This document shows, in pieces, positions 22,770 through 33,098 of a stretch of DNA of 64,000 nt. A model generated the notes under the pieces. The model had not been told where the DNA came from. It worked only from the letters and a program-made list of their open reading frames with translations, and ran no database searches. Numbering within the stretch: position 1 is the stretch's first letter; each line of letters starts with the position of its first letter. The position numbers and the translations under genes were made by a program. This stretch comes from Crotophaga sulcirostris (Eukaryota > Chordata > Aves > Cuculiformes > Crotophagidae): contig VYZB01000520.1 of assembly GCA_013397455.1 (NCBI GenBank), forward strand, positions 547,615-611,614. The letters run 5' to 3'.

Positions 22770-25700
22770 CTCCCAACATCACCAGAAACTACCCTACTAG
22801 TCCCTGAGTCTTCCCCAAAGCTAAGAAGGACTTTATAGAGGAAGATTTTGCTGCAAAAAACAGTAAAGTGAGTAGAAAACCCCCAGAGTAAAGTGTGGTG
22901 GACAGATCCACTTCTTTTCCTGCTCCTCCTTGCTGCCTTCATAGCTACTCTCCACAAGTTTTCAAATGACCATGGTAATTCTAGTCCCAAAGCTGTTCCA
23001 TCAGCTTCATACCTGACTATCATCTTAACTGCAGTACTGGTGCTTTTCAAATATTAGATCCTGTTTCCATCACTACACCCAACAGTATTCATCACAAATC
23101 TGTCTACACAAGACTCTGAGAAAAAAAATATATGTTTGTCTAGGGAAAAAAAGTATTTTATAGGCCTATCTCCATCTTCTTGCTGATTTTTATCAGGCAA
23201 GCAAGTGAAACAGAGCATTTTAATACAAAGGAGATAGAAGTTTGCTTTCACTGATGAGTAAAACAGCCATTCTCACATGTACTTACATAAGTACTAGTAC
23301 TTCAAAGCAATTAAACTGTTCACTGAACAGAAAAATTATTCTGAAGTGTTTTCAGCAATTAAAGTATGATTGACAGAGTACAAAAGATAATTATTAGGTT
23401 TTAGCATTTGAAGAAAGGTTTGAAGAAGGTGCAACTGCTTCCTGTAATTATTCTTTATTAATATTTACCAAACTGGATAATTCCTACTACTTCTTATATG
23501 CAGTGAATATTCTATCACTAGGTCATTGTAATAAGTTTTGCTTTAGTGCCATAAATTTTTATCTGTCATATTTTACAAGTGTTACAAATGGCATCAGCAA
23601 ACCTGACATAACACACAGTCATATTCCCTTGCTAACACCTACTGAATTGAGCATTTACATTTCATATGGGTTCATTACCCTAAATAACCTATATAACTGT
23701 GTTAATTAGAGATTTCATGCTTTAAATTAAGGAACAATAGAAGGTATATTACAAATGAACACAGCTGTGGAGTCAATGTGATAGCTAATACAAATTCAAG
23801 GTTCTTTGCTAAGCCTTGTTTGTTGCTTGAGGATTTCCATTCATGATGATGAATGCTGTGTAAAAGCCAATAGAAACCCATGCCCCCAGTGGAACTTTAC
23901 AAACATAAATTATTGGAGTTTACACTCAATGTGAGCTGCCTGCTTAAGGAAAAGGAAGAATATTGCCTTCAGCTAGATGCAGCAAATAAACAGAATGGAA
24001 ATTTGCACTACTACCTTGTGTAGTGCATTTTTCTGATTTTTCTGATTTTAGGGAAATAACTGGATCAATAATGGCTAACCAATATTGGGGTGTTTTTTAA
24101 AAAAGGTCTGTTCTGCAAACAGATCCAGTTTTTCACTTCCTTGACTGTTCAGGAAGTACATTTCATAATCAGAAAAAAATATTAGAGATAAAAGAGAGTA
24201 TTCCATCCTAGAGGACATAGTAGTGGCATCTGTGGACCTGGGTGTAGTATTCTCAGTTGTATAGGTAACGGCATAGAAGCAAGCATCAGACACAACCAAA
24301 GCCATGGTGCTATGAATGCAGTTTGAGGCAGTGCAAGTATGTAGGTGTTGTAAGTGACAGTGCAGCAGCTGCATTTTAATGGACCTTAAAGCTGTTTTGC
24401 AGAAAGCGATGTTTGACATCAAATAAACCACTGCCTAAGCCTAGTCAGACATCAGCAACAACCTGGGAAGGTGTCAGGCATCAGCTCTCCTAATAACAGG
24501 AGCCTGACGGAGATAAAAATGTGTTTTTTACCTTAAACCAATAAATTGTCAGAATCAGCTTCAAATGCTTCCCTTACAGCTATTAAACTCAGAAGTCCAG
24601 TCTTGAGAATGGGTTTTTCTGGCAAGGAAAAAAAAAAAAAACGAGTTAGGAGAGCAAGCGGAAGGATATTTGAGGCTTTAGATTTCAAGCACATACACAT
24701 ATGTGCACCCTCATCTATCCATCCACTATTTACCAGCTTTTTCTGGGAATTTCTGGGATTAATGTTATCACAAAAGCCATTCAGAGCAATTGACTGTTAG
24801 ACACGTTTTTTCAGATGAACATCTTGCATATTATTGTTGGATGTTCTTGTTGCTTATAATTATTGTGGGGTAAACCATAGAGTAAATTCTGTAACATCCA
24901 TGTTCTATGAGACTTTTCTCTAAATATTTTCTTCATGTACTACAGGGGAAGATGTTAATGATGTACATCTTTTGTGGCATTTAGTCATACTGCATTCTTA
25001 ATACTCCCTCGCAAGGGCATACACTGAATTTATGCTCTCAGATAGTAAGATTTTTTCTTATACACCTAGTTCTGGAAGATAAGCATGATTAAGAACATTT
25101 TTGCCATAAGCCCTGTGAGAAGGAAATGAGATATTTATGGGGGAAAAGGAACACATCCCTGCTGTTTACCTTTTTTTAGAGCTGTAAGGAAGAAGAAATA
25201 AACTAGAGCATGAAAAAGGCTGAGCTCCACTTGGGTCCAGCTAGGAGAGACTAAAAGTCATGCCTCCTGCAGACAAAGTCCACCTGAATGAGTTTAGAAA
25301 AGCCAGCAACGTCCATCTTCTACAGAAGCAGTGGTCACCATTACACCTTCCAGCTGCTTGAGGAGACTGGGGACATGGGGTAGCCCACCCTGTTTTAAAT
25401 TAAACATGCCTGCAAGTCTTTACCTTATATTGAGCTTGCCTTCTCATAAAAGGCTTTTAGGAGAAATACAGAGTGCAAACTAATCCTATTGTGTTGTGTT
25501 TGGCGAGTATGAAGCAGATAGCTTAGAGGAAATGGTCACCTGGCAAATGATCAGATGGCCAGGCTCTCCCACAAAAAATGTGCAGATGTAATGACTGAAA
25601 TTATCTAGGCTTTGAGGGGATGTAAATGATAACACCATTAAAACTCTAAAAGACAAAACAAAAAACTCTCTAGATTTTTACTGAATTTTATCTGACTCAC

Positions 25701-28414
25701 TCCATCGTTTTTAGTGATTATAATTTGGGATCCATGAAGTAGAACTGCACTTACCTTCAGTGAGGTGTTAAATATTTAATGTTGGCCTTCCAATGTTATG
25801 TATATTGTAATAATGTAAAGTTAAAATTAATTGAATCTACTATAATTTGAGTCTGGTAAAAATGCTAGAAGGACCATACTGGAACTATAATAACAGTAGC
25901 AATGGCATTTCTGGAAGACTGAAATACAGTGGTATGCCTAAGATGACTGTTTCCAGTAGCTCATGCTCAAAAAGCCACCCAGATAGGGAAAAAATCAGCA
26001 GAAATCATTTCAGGTGGCAAATGAACCAAGAAATATTCTATAACCTATCTCCAACTTTTTATCAGAGATTATGATGGCAATTAGGACAGTATATACTGTT
26101 TCTTTGATACTTTCTATGGCTGCCAAGGCTATAGGCTCAGTTGGTTTATTCAGTTCTTAAAATGCATTATGTTTAAATCATGCTTTCTAAAGTGGTTTTC
26201 TGTTAGAACTACACCAAACGAAAGCCATATTTCTGGCTTAAATGTAATTCAGTTCATCCTTGTTGTGTCAGGATGTTTTTCAGATGTATAATGTGAAGGA
26301 AATGGAAAGTTGAAAAAAACTTTAGTCATCATGAGATTTTTTTTAATACCATCAGCACTGCCATAAAGCCAGCTGATAAATTGCACACTATTGAGAATAA
26401 AGAATAGAATAAAATTAGTATTGCATTACACTAGATTAATGATAGCCCTGGGTTACTGTCATTCTATTGAAAATAAAAGCTTGATTATTTCAGACTTTAA
26501 AGTTTCTTCTCAGCCTTTAAGATTATTTGCATTAAGAAGCAAATAACAAGTCCATGCACTGAAGGAAGGATACAAGATTTTGGACTGGTAGAATTGGTAG
26601 ATTTTTATCATTGTTTCTAAACAACACAGAGCAGCAGTAATGACTAGGATCCAGATGGTCAGCAGTACCACTTCGTAACGGTAACCTAATGAAGCTTTTT
26701 AGTGCTGGTGACAGGTAAATGCTTGAAAGGTTTATGGCAGGGAAAAAGCTTCAGTAAATAGCTTGAAAATCTGTCCCTTTTCTTACTTGCATAATTATTA
26801 CTTTTTATAATGGCATAATGGAACAGCAAAGCATAGGTGAAGGCTAGAAAAGAGGAATTCTCTCTAGAGCTAATAGGATGTACAGTGGAAGTTTTTTACT
26901 TCTTGCAAGATGAATAGCTACTTAACAACCATTAGGCCTCTCTCAGACTGAAGGGGAGAATTTAAAAGTCTTTTTCATGTAATCAAGTCTGTCCGGGGAT
27001 CAGCAGCTAAAAACAGAGTAGATTAATATCTTTCTCTATGCAAGTAAAGAATAATAGTTTCAGGGTATTTTAATTGAAAGAAGAAAGTTCTGGGATCCTT
27101 CACACGAGTTTTTCTTCCTAGTTCTGCTTAACTGTGAAAAGTGCAACCAGAAATCTGGTGATTCCTTTGCAACGAAGGAGAAATCTGATGCTGACTGCTT
27201 CAAAGGCCAGAGGGCCAATCCTTCAGGGACTCCAATGTTTCTGATAAAACCTCTTTCATTGTGAAACCAGATTTTCAGTATATTAAAGGGAAGGAGAAAG
27301 GCAGACTTAAAACTCACTGAATGAGGAGGAAATTGATTGAAAAGAATATCTGGAAGTTCTTAAGGTTTCCATTAGAGATGCACTAGGTTTTGTGAGCTGT
27401 TTTCTGTTTCAGTTACTGAAAAATGATACAACAAAAAGAAAAAAAAATGACTGAAAGATATTTTTTCTGACAAAATAAAAACAAAAAGTTGAAATTTCAC
27501 TTAAAAAAGAAACTATCTATTTCTGTTAACATTTTCTACTGCCAGTTTTCCAAGCAGATGTGATAGGGAAAGTGGTGTCATGTTTTCTGTGGGTAGGTGG
27601 AGCTGCTATTTCTTATGCTGCCCTGCAGCATCACTGACTGCCTAATTGAAGCTGGTAGCATTTATGGGTCACATAGCAGGACTCTCAGATTTTTAGATGC
27701 CACATGCCTCCAGCCTCTACTGGATGAATGACCCTCAAAAGTGTTGGCTGACACTGTATTTTTGCTGTTTCACACTGTGACTGGTAAAATAAAAGAAATC
27801 AAAGGATATGCAATTAAAGCCTATGGCATGTACACAACAACAATAATAAAATACACAATGTCAAAGGGGAAGCCACTGAGGAAAGATCCATCAATCTGGT
27901 AACCATAAGCACTGCTGAAAATACATAGTCAATGTAAATGGTCTGGAATAAATTTGATGGGACTGAAGCATAGAATCCTATACACAATTTATTTAGATTG
28001 AGTGCTATTATGCAAATAAAACTTCTTGTTGCAAAGCAGCTAAGATACATTCTTATATTTTCTGATGCTAAAATAGAAATTATTCAGCAGTTGTTCGCTT
28101 ATTATTATTGAAGGGCAGAATATTCAACCTCAACAGCTCCTGCTTGATTCGCTGCGGGTTTTTTTGAGCCATGCAGTCTTAACTCAGTACTGTTGCACAG
28201 TCCTGATTGTCCACTGCTGCATGTACATGATGTTTCTTTTAACCCTCAAAGGTTTAAGGTGGGAAAGTCTGATAGATATTGAAATTTGACTGATTCCTGA
28301 GAAAGTCAAGCCATAGTCCTCTTCCCTCTTTTCCCCAGTTTTCTGGCTTCCTTTTGAGGTTCTGCTGGAGGAAATTATGTGTCTTCATACTAAAGTGAAC
28401 ATTTTATTTCCCAG

Positions 28415-28432
28415 TTTCTACAGATCAAGTGA
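28415..28432 (+). CDS. RALYL: RALYL terminal coding exon (five codons plus stop)
   Basis: After a pyrimidine-rich acceptor ending CCCAG at 28414, the exon reads TTT CTA CAG ATC AAG TGA, encoding FLQIK and stop. This is the C-terminal end I recall for vertebrate RALYL, and it joins in phase 0 to the Leu codon ending at 10529. Although only 18 nt are coding, the position, phase and exact peptide make the call strong. The same exon continues as the 3' UTR. Confidence 0.93.
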   Translation, partial: FLQIK

Positions 28433-28720
28433 TTAGATGTCATGTGTGAACCCTGAAGGCTGAGAAGAGAGACTCTGACTTCCCCACAGGAAATTGTGAA
28501 CTGCGGTTTCTTACTGGCTAGCAACACCTTTGATTCAATTTGTATGAAAACTCAGTTTACTTATTAAAATGGACGTTACTGTTCAAATATTAGAAACTCC
28601 CTTTTCTTATATGTTCTAATCTGTACAATTGTCAGATTTTTATGGTTTAGATTGTAAATGTGGTTTTCTCTGGCTAATTATTGGTATTATTTTTTTAATT
28701 TTGATGTCTTAAAGGCCAAT

Positions 28721-28728
28721 GTACTGTA
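28721..28728 (+). promoter_or_regulatory. Possible miR-101 target site in RALYL 3' UTR
   Basis: GTACTGTA is a perfect 8-mer complement to the miR-101-3p seed and lies in the AT-rich proximal 3' UTR. An 8-mer occurs by chance roughly once per 65 kb, so within a 480 nt UTR it is suggestive only. Conservation was not checked. Confidence 0.25.
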
Positions 28729-28893
28729 TCATAATAATATGAAGGACATATTTAACAGGTGTGGGAAACACTGTATACAAATGTATATTTCTAAAAGCTA
28801 TTTTTATGATTAGCATGTTTTACTGTTTTACCATATTTAGAGTCAGGTGATATTGCACTTCTTTGTTTACAGTTTAATTCGAACAAGATCACA

Positions 28894-28899
28894 ATTAAA
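28894..28899 (+). terminator. Probable RALYL poly(A) signal (ATTAAA)
   Basis: ATTAAA, the commonest variant hexamer, is followed within 5-12 nt by CATTGTGTGG, a GT-rich downstream element. Cleavage would fall at about 28900-28915. Confidence 0.5.
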
Positions 28900-29666
28900 T
28901 ACATTGTGTGGTATTTTCCATTATTTTATTTATTGTGTTCATTGTTGGAAATAATTATTTTTACTGATAGAAATAGCAGCTAAAAAGTGAAAATATCAAA
29001 TTAAGATAAATTTTGATAAATTGGATCCTCCTGTAAATCCCTTTCTTCAGGTAAGCACTCTCTGTGATGCCATTCATCAGACAGTTGTTACAACTCTTCC
29101 TGCAAGTGTCTAAAGGCAGTTTGCTGTTACCATATGGAAAGTTTACATGACAGCCTCCTGTCTAGCCTGATAAATTTCTTATTGACTGCCAATATCTGAC
29201 AACTTGAGTTAGCCTGCTGATTACTTTTCAGTTTATTTTCTAGTAGTAGTCCTTCCAATCCTGAACCCCTAAAGCCCTCCTCCTAAAAGTCTGCAGTTGG
29301 AATAATTAATTGTTACAGGTGTTGTAGGGGGAATCTCAGTATAGAATTTCTTAATAAATCATATTTCCTTTCAAACAAAATGGATGCATTATTTCTCTTG
29401 TGTTACTGAGATATTAAGGGTATCAAAGTATGTATGATATAGGCACAAGGTCTTCTTTTCTAATGAAAGTACCTGCCTGTTCACCATCCTAAAGCTAGAC
29501 CTCCCTATCACTGCAGATTACGTGAGATCGGGAACAGATATTTCTTTATCTATGTCCTTATGTGAAATACACTCCCATAGAGAGAGATGTGTCTTTAAAG
29601 TGATTGTGGGGGGGAAACACTTAACTACAGCCTTCCAAGAGGGAGAGACATTAATTTAAGAAGTAC

Positions 29667-29826
29667 CTTAGACAGTCAAATGTAGCTCAGAGCCCGCTGT
29701 GTGCCAGTGCACAGCACGGAGCCCTTATGTCCATTGATATCCATGGCCACAGGTTTTTGGTATTTGGTATCATCCAGCACCGCAAAGATGAACACTTCCC
29801 TTGCCCTTTCAATCATTCTCTGTAGG
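29667..29826 (-). pseudogene. Exon-like block B, - strand, with in-frame stop (unidentified)
   Basis: On the - strand an excellent acceptor (TCTTGCTTTCAG) precedes a segment with one open frame, beginning LQRMIERAREVFIFAVLDD and ending CTGTQRALSYI before TGA at 29678-29676. Three codons later a donor-like AAG/GTACTT ends the block at 29667. The block is GC-richer than its surroundings. It joins in phase (AG plus C gives Ser) to block A at 29926-30059 across a 99 bp interval. The TGA would be CGA after one CpG transition, which suggests a decaying gene, but this is inference. I do not recognise the protein. It could also be chance. Confidence 0.35.
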
Positions 29827-29925
29827 CTGAAAGCAAGAGAAAAATAAAGGTACTAGAGAGACTCTTTAATAGATCAAACTTTAAATGTCTACATAAAACA
29901 GCAGTTTCTGAGATGATAGATTCAC

Positions 29926-30059
29926 CTCAAACAGTGGGGGATATGAGGAGGTGGAAGCCCAAGGTGTCCAGTCAGGTTTCCAGCATGGAGATAGTCATAA
30001 AAGAAGGACTGATATTCTTCAAACATTTGGAAGAAGAGCATACATTTGAATTTAATTAT
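29926..30059 (-). pseudogene. Exon-like block A, - strand (unidentified)
   Basis: On the - strand a moderate acceptor (CACTCAATAACAG, ending at 30060) precedes 44 open codons plus two bases. They include QMFEEYQSFFYDYLHAG and LTGHLGLPPPHIPHCL. The block ends at TTTGAG followed by donor GTGAATC at 29925. In the other reading, an in-frame TAA lies just upstream of the acceptor and a TGA lies across the donor, so the open frame coincides with the predicted exon. It pairs in phase with block B. The start could instead be a later acceptor near 30010. Product unknown. Confidence 0.33.
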
Positions 30060-31516
30060 CTGTTATTGAGTGAGAATTTACTTCATTAAGAGACTATGTA
30101 ACGTAGCACTCTCAGTTATATTTGTGTATCTTATATTTAGCTTGTCTATTGTCTGTGGAGTTAAACAGTTTACCTAAATGCTGAGTAGTACCTAGCTACT
30201 TAATTAAGAAAAGAATAGTATAAGTAGTTACATCTGAGCATAAAGAACTGCAGTTTCACAATCCACCAAGGCTGACTTTCCCAGAAAAGTGCAGCACAAA
30301 ATATTACTTCTGTGTAAGCAAAATATTAGGTCAAATAAAAGGATGGAATATTTCTCCACTTTCTATGTATTAGTACAGTTTATGATCATTTTTAACTGTA
30401 AAAATGCGAAAAGAATAATCATTTTGGGGATCTCCATTTTTGGCTGTCGGTTAAAAAAAAAAAGAACTTCTTAACACCTCAAAGGGCATTTTGCCCATTT
30501 TAATTATGTAAAATCTTGTCTGACTTAAAAGATGCAGAATGTCATCCAAGGAGAGCAATTCTGATATTGGTGTTAATAAACTACATATGAGAAACAGCTA
30601 GGTATATTATCTCTTCACCACTTCCATTCCCAATGAGCTAATAATCACACAAAGCACTCTATTAGATTTTTAGAAATTCTTTCCAATCATTACCAATTAC
30701 ATATTCACAGAAATGATTGCACAGTCATAATATCAACACTGTTTCACACCACAGTTTAAGTCCTGAATATATTTTGAACACCAAAAGACACCTTTGATAA
30801 CACTTATAGGCACTACTTCATTTGCAAGACAGAAGCTTGCCGTGTCATGCAGTCAGCTACTAGTAAGGTTTCATAAAGGCATGTTTGCTTCAAATCACTA
30901 CAGAGTATGCTGGTAGCTTCAGCAGAGCTTGATAGTTCCCTTCATGTATGCCGTATGCTTGGTGTTGTCTGCCATCACTACATACACTTCTTTTAAATGG
31001 GTTTTGTCAGTTGTGGGGTTTTTTTAACATTGCTCATCCCTTGCAATATGGAAGAATAGAAAACATAAAGGATCTTGTCAATTGGTTTTGTATAGTCAAC
31101 AATCTTATAAAATCCTTTGTGGACAGTCCTGAATTAAAACAATTCATTTTCTACAGAGACCTGTACACTCTGTGTGTTTCAGATAGTTGTTTCAAACCTG
31201 TGCGGCTGCATGACCAGAAAATATTTACTAAAAAGCTTTAACGTTTGGATCAAGAAAAAGTATTTTTACTTTTGTAAACTCTTGTATTACTTATTGTTGC
31301 AGTTCTTATTAGTTTTCTCTGTAGATCCATTTTTAGTTCTGAAAATTCACTGTACTTAAACTATGTAGATAGCTACAATCTTGTAAGCAGTCATATTTTT
31401 AATAGGTTCCACTGCAAGTTCGAATTAAATCATTCAGGGTTTGCCCATGTAGAGCAGATTGATGGTTCATTACATTTTTATTTGAAATGTTGTAACATAA
31501 TTTTTACATGTCTGTA

Positions 31517-31522
31517 AATAAA
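31517..31522 (+). terminator. Possible distal poly(A) signal (AATAAA)
   Basis: AATAAA lies within GTAAATAAATATTTTC and is followed by a T-rich stretch. If used by RALYL it would give a 3' UTR of about 3.1 kb. Evidence is positional only. Confidence 0.25.
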
Positions 31523-31853
31523 TATTTTCTCCGATTTATGCACTAATTCAGTTCTGTAATTTCTTCTCTTAAAATGTGACTAAGAAACTTGCCAGAAAAA
31601 ACATATTTCTTACATGGAAAAATACAATTTAAAGTTCTGTAATACAATCGTGTTTCACAGATTTTCCAAGCAGAACGAACAGAAACAGGTATCCATAGTA
31701 CGAAGTGCTTCTCTTAAGAACTAAGCTAAGTAAATAAGATGGAGAAAAAATGTAGTAAATACTACTATCATTTTAGCAGTTTGAGAAATTTAAACATCAA
31801 TTCAATGTTAAGAGATGACAGAGAAGAAATGTGACTAACTTCCTAAAAATACA

Positions 31854-33098
31854 ATCATAGCATCATAGAATCATAGGATCATAGGATCATCTGGTTGGAA
31901 AACACCTTTGAGATGATCAAGTTGAACCATACCTGTTCACTTACTACACCACGTCCCTGAGGAACTGCGCTACCCATCTTTTAAACACCTCCAGGCATGG
32001 TGACTCAACCACCTCCCTGGGCACCAACCTTTCAGTAAAGAATTTTTTCCTAATGTCTAATGTGAACCTCCTCTGACACAACTTGAGACCATTTCTCCTC
32101 GTCCTATCACCTGTCACTTGGGAGAAGAGACCAACACTCACCTTGCTACAACCTCCTTTCAGGCAGTTGCAGACAGTGATGAGGTCTCCCCTCAGCCTTC
32201 TCTTCACTAAGCTAAACAGTCCCTGTTGCCTCAGCCACTCCTCATAAAACGTTTTCTCCAGCCCCTTCACCAGCCCCGCTGCCCTTCTCTGGACTGCCTC
32301 CAGCCCCTCAACGTCCTTCTTGTAGTGAGTGGCCCAGAACTGCACACAGCACTCGAGGTGCGGCCTCACCAGTGCTGAGTACAGGGGCACAACCACTGCC
32401 TGGCTCCTGCTGGCCACGCTGTTTCTGACACAGGCCAAGATGCCATTGTTCTTCTTAGCCACTTGGGCCACTGCTGGTTCATATTCAGCTGGTTGTCAAC
32501 CCCCAGGTCCTTCACTGCCAGGCAGCTCTCCAGCCATTCTTCCCCAGGTCTGTAACGCTGCATAGGGTTGTTGTGTCCCAAGTGCAGGACTTAGCACTTG
32601 GCCTTGTTGAACCTCATCCCATTGGTTTCAGCCCATCGATCCAGCCCGTCCAGATCCCCCTGCAGAGCCTCCCTTCCTTCAGGCAGATCAACACTGCCAC
32701 CCAGCTTAGTGCCACCGGCAAACTTACTAAGGGTGCACTCAATCCCCTCATCCAGATCACTGATAAAGATATTGAACAGAACTGGACCCAGTACTGAACC
32801 CTGGAGAACACCATTCATGACTGGCCTCCACCATGCAGCCAGTTTTTTACCCAGCAGAGGGTGTTCTTGTCCAGGCCAATGGCAGACAGTTTCTCAAGCA
32901 GGATACTGTGAGAAATGGTGTCAAAGGCTTTATCAACTCCAAGTACACCACATCCATGACCTTTCCCATGTCCATTAAACGGTAACCTTGAAGGAGATCA
33001 GGTAGGTCTGGCAGGACCCGCCTTTCATAAACCTGTGTTGACTGGGCTTGATCACCTGATTGTTCTGCACGTGCTGTATGATAGCCCTCAAGATGAAA
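31854..33098 (-). mobile_element. CR1 LINE, 5'-truncated, about 1.25 kb, antisense
   Basis: On the - strand this copy retains much of the CR1 reverse-transcriptase region and the whole 3' end, and terminates in four degenerate octamer repeats (CATAGAAT/CATAGGAT) at 31858-31889. A 175-codon open frame at 31944-32471 covers the C-terminal part, including [19 protein letters not shown], and 32591-32818 covers the palm with [11 protein letters not shown]. The catalytic Asp-Asp pair expected after Phe-Ala is Gly-Gly here (FAGGTKL), and frameshifts separate the frames, so the copy is inactive. The 5' end near 33098 falls at ILRAII-like sequence; no target-site duplication is apparent. Confidence 0.95.

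Larger units (their letters stand above)
10530..28414 (+). other. RALYL: RALYL last intron (17.9 kb)
   Basis: The donor GTAAGG at 10530 and the acceptor TTTATTTCCCAG ending at 28414 join a phase-0 exon end to a phase-0 terminal exon. The intron is AT-rich. It holds an AT microsatellite (15040-15072), an antisense ERV-type LTR (20330-21450) and CR1 tails at 21908-21976 and 22690-22769. A T-run occurs near 17970. The longest non-repeat open frame (12177-12632, 151 codons) lies in a GC-richer patch where another frame is also open, so I read it as chance. I see no further exon. Confidence 0.88.
28433..28915 (+). other. RALYL: RALYL 3' UTR (proximal form)
   Basis: AT-rich sequence follows the RALYL stop codon, up to a probable poly(A) site after ATTAAA at 28894-28899 and a GT-rich element at 28904-28910. 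No repeat is recognised inside. The end is inferred from signals only. Longer isoforms are possible, because AATAAA hexamers occur at 29353 and 31517. Confidence 0.6.
28916..31853. other. Region downstream of RALYL, mostly unassigned
   Basis: Apart from the two - strand exon-like blocks (29667-30059) and two AATAAA hexamers (29353, 31517), I see nothing assignable here. Part or all of it to about 31540 could be an extended RALYL 3' UTR. Confidence 0.5.

Noticed and set aside
31174..31359. Short + strand frames downstream of RALYL
   Set aside because: AT-rich, Phe/Leu/Tyr-heavy translations typical of chance frames in a UTR or intergenic region.
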